Assembly: GCA_963699105.1 (NCBI GenBank)
Contig: CAVOTI010000001.1
Span: 124,001-188,000, forward strand
Length of the DNA: 64,000 nt
DNA from: Bog-756 sp963699105
Lineage (GTDB): Bacteria > Actinomycetota > Acidimicrobiia > Acidimicrobiales > RAAP-2
Direction: 5' to 3'
Shown: positions 24,771-32,975 of the stretch, piece after piece
Layout: each line of letters starts with the position of its first letter
How positions within the stretch are numbered: the stretch's first letter is position 1
The notes under the pieces: model-generated
Seen by the model: only the letters and a program-made list of their open reading frames with translations
Database searches by the model: none
Told to the model about the DNA's origin: nothing
Translations under genes and position numbers: made by a program

Positions 24771-24884
24771 TCAACCCCACTGACCACTGAGATCCCGCTC
24801 CGTGAGCCACGAAACGGCCTGGTCAAACAGCCCTAGCAACGATTGTTGGTCTTCGGTTCTGCTCGCTCGCAGAAAGATCGTCAC
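24771..24884 (-). pseudogene. Truncated GNAT acetyltransferase, N-terminal remnant (copy 2)
   Basis: From GTG 24884 the frame reads VTIFLRASRTEDQQSLLG, then FDQAVSWLTERDLSGQWG, then stop: 37 aa. It is clearly homologous to the remnant at 22570-22745 and ends at almost the same residue. It is a non-functional stump. Confidence 0.5.
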
Positions 24885-25098
24885 GAACCAACGATAGAGC
24901 CCGTCATCGGAGCACGCGAGCCAGGCCCGATGTTGTCACCGTCACTGTTGTGGGGCACCTGTCGCCGGCCCATTGCGGAACGGCCTTGTGGTCCAAAGCC
25001 GTAAGGTTGCGCCTGACACCACTTCTTGATGCATCTGGATCCGATGCCACACCCACGACGCAGACCGCTTGGTACAACCGAGGGCTGCCGTCCTCTAC

Positions 25099-27183
25099 TC
25101 AGATGTCGCTGCTTTTTGTCGCCGAAGCCGCCTCGACGCTGTGCGCACGCTTCGCAGTGCGCCGATGTTGCTCGACCAGAAGCGCTCCTGCCGCCACTGC
25201 CATGGTGCCTCCGACGGCGAGTGCTGGTGCCGGGAACTGGGGGGTGTCAGCGGGCGGGTTGTCACTGCGGGGCCGGGTCAGCGTGAAGGTGTCGTAAGAG
25301 CTGTAGTCAGGAGTGCCGGAGGATTGGGTGGGCGCGTGATAGTAGGTCACGGAGATCGTGGTGTTACCCCCCTGCACACCCGGATCGACCGAGAACAGGG
25401 CCACCCCGTAGGCATCGCCGCTGTCCTTGTTGGCCGACCAAGTGCATGGTTCCGAGGCGTCCGATAGCGGCTTGGTTCCAGCTGCGATGCCGTCGAAGGG
25501 GGTACCGACTCGGATCTGGGTGAAGGTGGTGACATTGGCAGTCGCATTGTTGTAGGTGTTGTCCCGTTTGTTGGTCCCACCGCCACCCAGCACCATGTAG
25601 ACCGTCCCCTGGGAGGTGTCGAAGGGACTCGTGGTGTCGTCCGTCACCACTTGGGGGGTGAACGTGTTGATCGTGGCTCCATTGTTCGGCGCCACGTACG
25701 TGGGCCCTTCGGTGTTGTAGATGTAATCGCTCGGCCAGTTCGTGTTGGCGGTGCCCTTCCAGGTAGAGGTGCCTGGGTAGGGGGCGGCGGCGAAGCCCCG
25801 CACCGGGTAGGACCGCTCGTAGTCGTGATCGTGCCCGTTCACCACCAGGTCGACTTCGTACTGATCGAACAGTGGAACCCAGGCCTGGCGGATACCCGCG
25901 TCGCATCCGTTGTCAGTCGATGACGAGAGGGCACACTGGTGCATCTGGACGATGATCCAGTCAATCTCGGTATTGGCACGGGCCGCCGCCAGCGTGGTCT
26001 CGAGCCAGGTGGTCTGCACATTGGGGGTATCGCCTGGGGCCGCCGCTCCAGGGGACACGGTTCCGTCAGCGTTGGCCGTGAAGGTACCTGTGTAGAACTG
26101 GTTGTACTGGTATTCGGCGGCTGAGATGGGGTTGCCTTCGGGATCGGTGGTGGCCGTGAAGCCTACGTTGTAGGCACCCGCACCCTGATAACAGACATCA
26201 TTGGCATCGAGGCTGATGAACAGCACCGAGCCAACCTGGAATGAGTAGAAGCTGCCCGGGAAGGATGTGCCATTGCCGGGAAGCATGAACCGGGTGTTGT
26301 ACGAGTTGTAGCCGTAGGGACCGTTGTCGATCTCTGCTTCGTGATTGCCTATGCACGGCATCCATGGACGATTTGCTGCCGAACGCTGGGCGTTGAGACC
26401 GAAGTCCCGCCACACCTCGGGTGCCGGCTGGACCCCGCTAGATCCGGATGTCGTTTTTCCGGAAGAGGAGATCGTCTCTTTGTCGCCGTAACAGAGGTCG
26501 CCGTTCAACAGATGGAAGAGCGGACTCAGTGCTTCCACCTCGCCCACTGCGTTGTAGGCGTTCCATTGGGATTCGCTGTAGGTGGTCGATTGAATGGTCG
26601 ATCCGTCGGCCAGTGTGTAGGTGGCGCCGGCGCCGGGCGTGCCGAGGTCGCCAAAACTGGTGAAGGCGAAGGGGAACCGCCCCGTGTTCGCCGTGGTGAA
26701 GTTGCTCGAGAACGTCACCGCCGGGGGACCTGAGTCGTCTGCCGGGTCGGCCACCCTGTAGTTGTACTCGGTGGCCGGGCTGAGACCCGTTAGCGCCACG
26801 TGGTAGCAGTAGACCGACTCGCCGCTCAAACCGTCGGTATAGGTGAGCTGGGTGGCGTCAAAGACCGTCTGGCTCCCGACGGCCGGGCTGATCGTCACCT
26901 GAGGTGTGGCCTGTGGCGACGGGGAAGCCCACGAGATGGTCACGTCTGAACTCGGATCAGCCCCCCAGGTGAGGTGGATCTGTTCGGGAACCGTTCCCGA
27001 GCCGAGTGAGCTGGTGGCGCCGGGGCCGGCGGCGAAGGCGTAGCCTTCACCCAGGGCGAAGCGGGCGGCTACTGCCGCGAATCCGGCCGCACCGGCCGCC
27101 TGGAGGAACTGCCTGCGAGAGAGACCCGGTCGCTCTGGCACTGTGCGAATAGGACCTTCATTTCCATCGTCGAGTGGCAGCAT
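25099..27183 (-). CDS. Tat-exported metallophosphoesterase (purple acid phosphatase-like), C-terminally anchored
   Basis: A 694-aa protein. The twin-arginine signal SRRQFLQAAGAAGFAAVAA lies near residues 22-40, then a fibronectin-like PAP N-domain (VPEQIHLTWGADPSSDVTISW). The metallophosphoesterase domain shows all the metal motifs: SFGDLGTPG, LLNGDLCYGD, GNHEAE and VNGHDHDYERS. A Pro/Asp linker and one hydrophobic segment (APALAVGGTMAVAAGALLV) with a basic tail end the protein, probably anchoring it outside the membrane. It hydrolyses phosphate esters. The start at ATG 27183 puts the RR motif at a normal distance; upstream frame to 27333 is possible but odd. Confidence 0.85.
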   Translation of the reverse strand: MLPLDDGNEGPIRTVPERPGLSRRQFLQAAGAAGFAAVAARFALGEGYAFAAGPGATSSLGSGTVPEQIHLTWGADPSSDVTISWASPSPQATPQVTISPAVGSQTVFDATQLTYTDGLSGESVYCYHVALTGLSPATEYNYRVADPADDSGPPAVTFSSNFTTANTGRFPFAFTSFGDLGTPGAGATYTLADGSTIQSTTYSESQWNAYNAVGEVEALSPLFHLLNGDLCYGDKETISSSGKTTSGSSGVQPAPEVWRDFGLNAQRSAANRPWMPCIGNHEAEIDNGPYGYNSYNTRFMLPGNGTSFPGSFYSFQVGSVLFISLDANDVCYQGAGAYNVGFTATTDPEGNPISAAEYQYNQFYTGTFTANADGTVSPGAAAPGDTPNVQTTWLETTLAAARANTEIDWIIVQMHQCALSSSTDNGCDAGIRQAWVPLFDQYEVDLVVNGHDHDYERSYPVRGFAAAPYPGTSTWKGTANTNWPSDYIYNTEGPTYVAPNNGATINTFTPQVVTDDTTSPFDTSQGTVYMVLGGGGTNKRDNTYNNATANVTTFTQIRVGTPFDGIAAGTKPLSDASEPCTWSANKDSGDAYGVALFSVDPGVQGGNTTISVTYYHAPTQSSGTPDYSSYDTFTLTRPRSDNPPADTPQFPAPALAVGGTMAVAAGALLVEQHRRTAKRAHSVEAASATKSSDI

Positions 27184-27573
27184 GGAGCGAACGTAACGAC
27201 CGTCGGTAAACGGGGCGGTATCAGCATTTGAACTGGGGGCGAACAGTTCGCGTCGCCGCCGCGAACTCGACTCGTTCGACCGGCGAGAATGTGAGGGAGG
27301 CGATGTTGAAGTGTGGCGGGCGATTGGCTCCATGCCCAGGGGTGATCGGGAACTCGGCTAGAGCTTCCGGACCCGCGGCCTTTGCGGAGCCGGTCCACCT
27401 GTCGCGGGTCGACATGATCTTCGTTGACTGGGCGGGCGTCGCCGCAACGCGTCGACTAGGGGCTCCTGCCCCGCTCGTGCCTTTGGGTGGCAATCCACCC
27501 GGCAGCGAGGATACTCGGGCGATCGTCGGCCGCACCGTGGAAGTCCTCCTTGGCCTAGTAGATTTTGGGGTCA
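27184..27573. other. Intergenic region between divergent genes
   Basis: It separates the phosphoesterase and lipoprotein genes and presumably holds both promoters. Open frames on both strands here are Arg/Pro/Ala-rich, without a ribosome binding site. No palindromic operator stands out. Confidence 0.4.
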
Positions 27574-28062
27574 GTGAAGAGCAGCCGTGAGCGACTCCGG
27601 AAGGTCCTGGTGGGCGCGACCTGTCTGGCCTTGGGGGGGTTATCGTGCGGTTGCGATGGACCGAGCCACTCTTCTGCGGCGGCAACTGTTGAGGCAATTT
27701 CGGTGCCGGGACTCGGTCGAGTGCTCGCTGATAGTGCCGGCTATGTTCTCTACGCCTTCCTGCCTGACAACCGTGGATCCTCGACCTGCCTAACCAGTTG
27801 TGCCACGCAGTGGCCACCTCTTGTTCTCCCACCCAAAAGCGCGAGGGCGACGGCAGGTCCAGGTGTAATGGCAGCGTTGCTCGGGACGACGCGAAGGCCC
27901 GGCGGCGCCCTCCAAGTCACCTACAACAAATGGCCACTCTACACATACATCGACGACGCGCCTGGTCAGGTAACCGGTCAAGGCGAAGCCATGGGTGGCT
28001 GGTATGTGATTTCGCCCATTGGAACGATCAACCGAAGTCTTCCAACGTCAGCCAGCAGCTAA
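27574..28062 (+). CDS. Secreted lipoprotein with COG4315-type repeats
   Basis: A 162-aa protein from GTG 27574 (TTG 27565 also possible). The signal sequence VLVGATCLALGGLSCGC ends in a lipobox-like LSCG/C. The mature part has the paired motif of this family: GRVLADSAGYVLYAF, then DNRGSSTCLTSCATQWPPL, and again ALQVTYNKWPLYTYIDDAPGQVTGQG, then GGWYVISPIG. Members are surface lipoproteins of unknown function with conserved Cys and Trp. It is a single gene, divergent from the phosphoesterase. Confidence 0.8.
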   Translation: MKSSRERLRKVLVGATCLALGGLSCGCDGPSHSSAAATVEAISVPGLGRVLADSAGYVLYAFLPDNRGSSTCLTSCATQWPPLVLPPKSARATAGPGVMAALLGTTRRPGGALQVTYNKWPLYTYIDDAPGQVTGQGEAMGGWYVISPIGTINRSLPTSASS

Positions 28063-28494
28063 GACCGCGTGCATCATGTGCGGGCGAATGTGCCCAGGTC
28101 AGCCCCCTAGATCACGGTCATATTGCGGTCATGTGGAAGTTCGTCGCAATGTCATCATCGCTCTGGGCGCCTCAGCCGGTGGCTCCACGACACCAACTAC
28201 CGCAACCCCGACCACACCCTGTGTCGTTTCCGCCGGTCGGGTGAAAGACCTACGCAAGGCGAAGATATAGCTGGGCCAGGGACCAGCACCATCGTGAATC
28301 GGGCTCTCCACACGCCCCGGTAGTCGGTCCTCTCGAACGGTGGTCGGCGAAGGCAGTTCGACGTGAGGGCCGGTTGGGACGGTCCGTCCCGAGGTGGTGC
28401 AGAGCAACCAGTTGCGCGCCTCTACGACGAGTGGTAATAACTACGACGATCCGTAGTAGCTAACGATTGTTCCTTGTAAGAAAGCGGGCGGACG
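28063..28494. other. Intergenic region upstream of the DUF5134 operon
   Basis: No convincing gene is present; open frames have no Shine-Dalgarno or family sequence. The last 60 bases carry a hairpin/inverted repeat at 28440-28457 that could be part of the control region of the downstream membrane-protein pair. Confidence 0.4.
28440..28457. promoter_or_regulatory. Inverted repeat upstream of membrane-protein operon
   Basis: ACTACGACGATCCGTAGT is a perfect six-base arm inverted repeat with a six-base centre. It ends 37 bases before the ATG at 28495, and a related CTACGACGA half-site occurs just upstream near 28421. Candidate operator; the regulator is unknown. Confidence 0.35.
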
Positions 28495-29510
28495 ATGACC
28501 GTTGCCACTGTGAACGAGAGCGCCGAGCGGGCGCCCCGTGCCCCCGGCAGACAGGTGGTTCGACCAGCCAGTCCGCCACCCAAGGACCTGCAGCGCACCT
28601 TCCGTCTGGTCCTGGCCACGGTGTGGCTGCTGGACGCCGCGCTTCAGCTCCAGCCCTTCATGTTCACCCGTGGGTCCAACGGGTTCAGCGGCATGCTCAA
28701 CGGGCTGGCAGCCGGGAATCCGGGGGTTGTGTACCACTCCATCGCCTGGAACGCCTCGAACGTCTACCACTACCCGATCCTGACCAATGCCATCTTTGCT
28801 TCGATCCAGTTCCTGATCGCCTTTGGCATCGTCTACAAACGGACGTGCAAACCGGCGCTGGTGCTCTCCATCGTGTGGTCCATCGGGGTCTGGTGGTTTG
28901 GCGAGGGCGCCGGTGCGGTCTTCTTGGGGGAGCCACCCCGTTCGGTGGCGGGCCCGGGGGCGTCCTCTTCTACGCACTCCTCGCCGTGCTCCTGTGGCCG
29001 AGCGATGGATTGGACAAGCCTTTTGTGGCTGCCCGCACCGTGGGAGTGACGGCGGCCAAAGCCATCTGGGCTATGGTCTGGGGGCTCTTGGCCGTCCTCT
29101 CTTTGGTCGGTTCGGGTCGCTCGCCCCAGGCACTGCACGACCTGGTGGCCGGTCTGAACAGTGGACAGCCAGGATGGCTCGCCCATATCGACCGATCGTC
29201 TGAGTCCCTGTTCCTCCATCACGGGACGGCCATAGCGGTGTTGCTGGCCATCGTGTGTGTCATCGTGGCCGTTGGGGTGTACGCACCACCACAGGTGGCT
29301 CAGGTAACGGTAGCCCTCGCCATCGTGGTCTTCGCCCTCATCTGGGTCGCTGTCCAGGACTTCGGAGGGATCCTGGCTGGCGGCGCCACCGACCCCAACT
29401 CGGGGCTGCTGGTCATCCTGCTGGCCCTGATCTACTGGCCGCTGGCGGTCCCCAGGGTGGCAACAGACGGGATCGCTGCGGTCCCGCAGCCCGCGGGAAG
29501 AGGAGGCTGA
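28495..29510 (+). CDS. Polytopic membrane protein of unknown function, frameshifted
   Basis: Starts ATG 28495, with a short N-terminal tail, then QRTFRLVLATVWLLDAALQLQ and further helices. The first frame reads well to GVWWFGEGAGAVFLG; reading continues naturally in the next frame as GATPFGGGPGGVLFYALLAVLLW through to 29510. The shift lies near 28930, next to a run of G. The whole is about 338 aa with roughly eight helices. It is followed 5 bases later by a DUF5134 gene, a partnership seen in other actinobacteria. A single-base error is the simplest explanation. Function unknown. Confidence 0.65.
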
Positions 29511-29515
29511 CGGTC

Positions 29516-30193
29516 ATGGCCATGTCGACTCCTACCTGGCTGTACTACCTCTTCGGCGTGTTGATGCTCGCCGTCGCCGCCTACTGCTTCACGCTGCTGG
29601 TGCTGTCGCTGGCGACCCACCGGCCCTCCGGACGAGACGTGGAGATCTCCCACATCTTCATGGGGGTGTCCATGGCCGGGATGTTCGTGGGTCAATGGGC
29701 CTTCGGTCGGAGTGCTGTCTGGGAGATCATCTTCGGCGCGCTCCTCGTATGGTTCCTGGTCGAGAGCGTCCAGTCGCTACGGACCTATGGCCTCCACGTT
29801 CCCCATGCCTTGATCCACGGCGTCATGAGCTTCGCCATGCTGCTGATGTACTGGTTCCCGATGGCAGCAACGTCGGGGGCAATGTCGATGTCGGAGTCGG
29901 GGACAGGTCCGAAGCTCGATCCGGGGGTCGGCTTTGTGGTGGCGTTCGTTCTCTTCGCATCGGCCATCTTCACCCTGGCTTCCCCGAACAAGGGTGCCTC
30001 CCACTTCGGAAGCCACGCTCCCGCCTACGCCTTGGCCGGAGCGGCCAACCAGGATGGGCCTGTGGGCCAGCCGGAGGCGGGGGCCGGAGGCGCGCTGGCC
30101 CTGGACGACATTGTCGCCACCCCCTGGCTGGTGGATGTCAGCCATGTCGTGATGTGCATCGCCATGGGCTTCATGCTTCTGCTCATGATCTAG
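29516..30193 (+). CDS. DUF5134 domain-containing membrane protein
   Basis: A 225-aa protein from ATG 29516, with AGAGGAGG eleven bases upstream. About six helices: YYLFGVLMLAVAAYCFTLLVL, ISHIFMGVSMAGMFVGQWAF, WEIIFGALLVWFLVESV, HALIHGVMSFAMLLMYWFP, VGFVVAFVLFASAIFTLA and VSHVVMCIAMGFMLLLMI. The conserved His and Met residues inside helices, typical of DUF5134, suggest metal (copper) contact; this is inference. It is coupled to the preceding membrane gene. It ends 53 bases before the attachment repeat. Confidence 0.75.
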   Translation: MAMSTPTWLYYLFGVLMLAVAAYCFTLLVLSLATHRPSGRDVEISHIFMGVSMAGMFVGQWAFGRSAVWEIIFGALLVWFLVESVQSLRTYGLHVPHALIHGVMSFAMLLMYWFPMAATSGAMSMSESGTGPKLDPGVGFVVAFVLFASAIFTLASPNKGASHFGSHAPAYALAGAANQDGPVGQPEAGAGGALALDDIVATPWLVDVSHVVMCIAMGFMLLLMI

Positions 30194-30245
30194 CGCGTAG
30201 AGGACGGACCAGAGGCGCCCGCAGGCGCCCGATCGGCACAGACGG

Positions 30246-30274
30246 GGTCGGGCTGCCGGGATTTGAACCCGGGA
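30246..30274. repeat. Attachment repeat (distal end), tRNA-Pro 3' copy
   Basis: 29 bases, identical and in the same orientation to 37163-37191. The copy contains GGGCTGCCGGGATTTGAACC, the T-arm complement. The flanking bases differ on both sides, and the rest of a tRNA is absent here. Confidence 0.8.
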
Positions 30275-30528
30275 TACCTCCAGGCCACTGCACCCCGATG
30301 GGTCCAATCCGGGTCCTGGGAGTTCTCTTGATGATCTGGGCTACCGAGATGGCGTTCGTAGGATCATGACCGGTCCGTTAAAGGGAGGGCGCCTGCCAAG
30401 CAGCCCCAATCAGGTACAGCTAGCACCCCGAAGGGCCTGGTTGAGACTTCTTGGTAGATGCTGCGACTTGTTCGTAGCGTTAGAGGTCTGGACTTGATCC
30501 GGTTCGACGGACAGGTTGCTTCAGTTGA

Positions 30529-31416
30529 TTATGCCGCCTGAAGGTCGGCGTTGTGGTGGAGCAATTCGTACTGGACCGGGCTGAGGTAGCCGAGGGTCGA
30601 ATGCAGCCGGCGGGTGTTGTACCAGCCCTCGATGTACTCGAAGACGGCTCGGTGGAGTCCTGACCTCGTCGGCCAGGATCTCGTGTCGATCAGCTCGCGC
30701 TTGATGGTGGCGAAGAAGGACTCGGCCACGGCGTTGTCCCAGCACTCACCCTTCCTTCCGACCGACAGCACGACGCCGTTGCTCCTTGCGAGATCGGCGA
30801 GGTCCCGACTGGTGTATTGACAGCCGCGGTCCGAGTGAAAAATGACACCCTCTTCCGGTTGCCGGTTCATGAAGGCCATAGTGAGTGCCTCCTCCACCAG
30901 TTCGGTGGGCATGTGGTCGGCCAGTGCCCAGCCGACAACCTTCCGGCTGGCCAGGTCGATGACGGTGGCCAGGTAGGCCCAGCCCTCCCAGGTAGCGATG
31001 TAGGTGATGTCCCCGACATAGCGACGGTCGATCTCCTGGCACGGTCCGAAGTGCCGCTGGATCAGGTCCTTGGCCGTCTCGGCCCCGGGGTCGGCCACCG
31101 TGGTCTTCCTCCACCGCTTCTTGCATCGTCCCTCGAGGCCGGCCAACCGCATCAGCCTGGTCACCCGTCGTCGACCGCAGGTCACTCCGCGATACACGAG
31201 CTCCCGGTGGACCCGGGGGGATCCATAGGTGCCCTTGGACTCGGTGTGGATGGCTTGGATCTGGGTGGTCAGTTCGGCGTCGGTGACCTGGCGGACAGAA
31301 GGTTCGCCGTTGCTGCGCTGGTCGTAGGCGGAACGGGAGACCTTGAACAGATCACATGTCTTGGTGACGCTGTGACCTGCGATCTTCTCCGCCTCGATGA
31401 AGGGGTCCAGCTTCAT
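30529..31416 (-). CDS. IS3 transposase OrfB (DDE integrase domain)
   Basis: A 295-aa protein from ATG 31416, which overlaps the orfA stop as ATGA. It has the HTH_21 segment (GTYGSPRVHRELV), then an rve domain with WEGWAYLATVIDLASRKVVGWAL, HSDRGCQYTS and the catalytic Glu in GECWDNAVAESFFATIKREL. The frame is also open upstream behind orfA, and a TTTTC run at the overlap could permit frameshift fusion of OrfA and OrfB, as is known for IS3. The DDE residues appear intact, so it may be active. Confidence 0.88.
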   Translation of the reverse strand: MKLDPFIEAEKIAGHSVTKTCDLFKVSRSAYDQRSNGEPSVRQVTDAELTTQIQAIHTESKGTYGSPRVHRELVYRGVTCGRRRVTRLMRLAGLEGRCKKRWRKTTVADPGAETAKDLIQRHFGPCQEIDRRYVGDITYIATWEGWAYLATVIDLASRKVVGWALADHMPTELVEEALTMAFMNRQPEEGVIFHSDRGCQYTSRDLADLARSNGVVLSVGRKGECWDNAVAESFFATIKRELIDTRSWPTRSGLHRAVFEYIEGWYNTRRLHSTLGYLSPVQYELLHHNADLQAA

Positions 31417-31730
31417 CGGGTCTCCTTGGCGAAGAAAACCGTCGCACGCTTGAGGATCTCCACGTCCTCTTTGAGGGAGCGATTTTCCCGACGCAGGCGG
31501 GTGAGCTCCTCCTTCTCCTCGGTGGTGAGACCGGGGCGTTGGCCCTGGTCGATCTGGCCTTGTTTCACCCAGCCGCGCACGTTGGTCTCGGTCAGATCGA
31601 AGTCCTTGGCCACCTGGCCGATGCTGCGATCGCCTCGCCGGCACAGCTCGACGATCTCAGCCTTGAACTCCGGTGTGAACGACCGACGGGGGCGGGGCTT
31701 CTTCCTCTCCATGGTCTCCATTTTGGACAT
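31413..31730 (-). CDS. IS3 transposase OrfA (HTH)
   Basis: A 105-aa protein. A HTH_Tnp_1 domain (RRSFTPEFKAEIVELCRRGDR, then IGQVAKDFDLTETNVRGWVKQ) is followed by a leucine-zipper segment (EELTRLRRENRSLKEDVEILKRA) typical of IS3 OrfA. It recognises the terminal repeats and multimerises with OrfAB. It sits at the upstream end of the IS. Confidence 0.88.
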   Translation of the reverse strand: MSKMETMERKKPRPRRSFTPEFKAEIVELCRRGDRSIGQVAKDFDLTETNVRGWVKQGQIDQGQRPGLTTEEKEELTRLRRENRSLKEDVEILKRATVFFAKETR

Positions 31731-31759
31731 CCTTTCCGGGGCTCTGCCCCTTATGGTGG

Positions 31760-32563
31760 ATGTCCGTCAAACCGGAGGAAGCCCACTGGGCCACGAGGGT
31801 GCGGGTGCTCGGCACCGGGAAGTCCAATAAGAATGAACCCAACGATGCCCTGTCGGTGGCCATCGCTGCGTTCTGGTCGCCCGGGCTCCGATCGGTGGAG
31901 CTCGCCGATCATCGAGAGGTCCTGCGCCTCCTGGCCAAGCGGAACCACGAGCTCGGGAGGCTCCGCAACATTGTTGTCTCCCGGCTCCACGCCGCCCTAG
32001 TCAACCTGTCACCAGGCGGAATCTCCGAGGAACTCAACGCTTCTGACGCGGCGCGGCTGCTCAATGCCTTCGAACCGATCACTGCGGTGGAGAGGACCCG
32101 CTGTGATCTGGCCCACGAGCTGCTCGACGACGTGGAGCGACTCGATGTGCAGCTGAAGGAATCCCATAGGCGGATAAAGACAGCGGTGAAGGCTTCGGGA
32201 ACCACGCTCACCGAGCTCTATGGCGTCAGTCCTATCCTGGCCTGCGAGCTGATCGGTTACACCGGTGATGTCCGGCGCTTCACCACCCGGGACCAGTTCG
32301 CCTCCTACGCCGGTGTGGCACCGGTGGAGAGGTCATCCGGGGGCCGGATCTTCTTCCGCCTTAGTCGCCGTGGCAACCGTCAGCTCAACCACGCCATCCA
32401 CATGGTGGCCATTTGCCAGATCCGCCAGACCAATTCGGAAGGCCGGATCTACTTCGAGAAGAAGGTGGCCGAGGGCAAGACCAAGCGGGAGGCCATTCGA
32501 TCCCTCAAGCGTCATGTCAGCAACGCCGTCTATCGGCAGCTTCTCATCGGCGCACAGAAGTAA
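31760..32563 (+). pseudogene. IS110-family transposase, 5'-truncated
   Basis: Family sequence starts only at about 31777, right at the IS3 end: NEPNDALSVAIAAFW, then LLAKRNHELGRLRNIVVSRLHAAL, then the Transposase_20 block LYGVSPILACELIGYTGDVRRF with FASYAGVAPVERSSGG and the Ser-containing RLSRRGNRQLNHAIHM. The N-terminal DEDD RuvC-like half is missing, so it cannot be active alone. The ATG at 31760 is inside the IS3 repeat and accidental. Confidence 0.75.
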
Positions 32564-32975
32564 GGGGTCCGGGAGGACAAGCGGGAACGACTTGTAGCCT
32601 GCGTGGTCGGCTCTGCACCCTGGTGGCCGGCTCTTCGGCGAAGTCACTCCCGGACCCGCCGAATTCTATGCTTTCGAGCCCTCGAGGGCGCTGTGTCGAG
32701 GCGCGCCCAGAACCCCTGAGAAATTGCCCTCTTGACTCAAAGAGGACTCGTTCGGGGACGCGCAACATCCGCGAGCAACCGCCTCCAAGTGGTTGGTTTG
32801 CCGTGCCTCCGACTCCCATGTCGGCCAGGGCCCCCAACCTCCTCAATAGCGCACGGGCAGTGACATCCCAGAGTTGTGTCGGGTTACACGACACGAGTGA
32901 GTTATCGAACGCGGCGAGGGGGCAGGATCAATGTCCCACCCCCTCGTTCCTAACTACACGTGCATGTCGGTAATG
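32564..32975. other. IS110 3' flank and terminator region
   Basis: It contains no convincing gene. The left part follows the IS110 stop; the right end carries a hairpin that may terminate the secreted-protein gene. Confidence 0.4.
32915..32946 (-). terminator. Candidate terminator hairpin
   Basis: CGAGGGGG (32915-32922) pairs with CCCCCTCG (32939-32946) across a 16-base loop, 30 bases past the stop of the secreted-protein gene. No U-run follows. Confidence 0.4.

Larger units (their letters stand above)
30498..31776 (-). mobile_element. IS3-family insertion sequence
   Basis: About 1.28 kb with 16-bp terminal inverted repeats TCCGGTTCGACGGACA (30498-30513) and the complement of TCCGGTTTGACGGACA (31761-31776), one mismatch. 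It carries overlapping orfA and orfB. No clear target duplication is seen. The right end abuts a 5'-truncated IS110 transposase gene, so it inserted there or a deletion followed. Confidence 0.75.

Noticed and set aside
30246..30300. Second tRNA gene
   Set aside because: Only the T-arm and acceptor 3' side are present; no anticodon or D-arm can be folded.
30275..30497. Missing N-terminal half of the IS110 transposase on the left of IS3
   Set aside because: No frame in this stretch shows the DEDD-domain opening, so the 5' part appears deleted rather than split.
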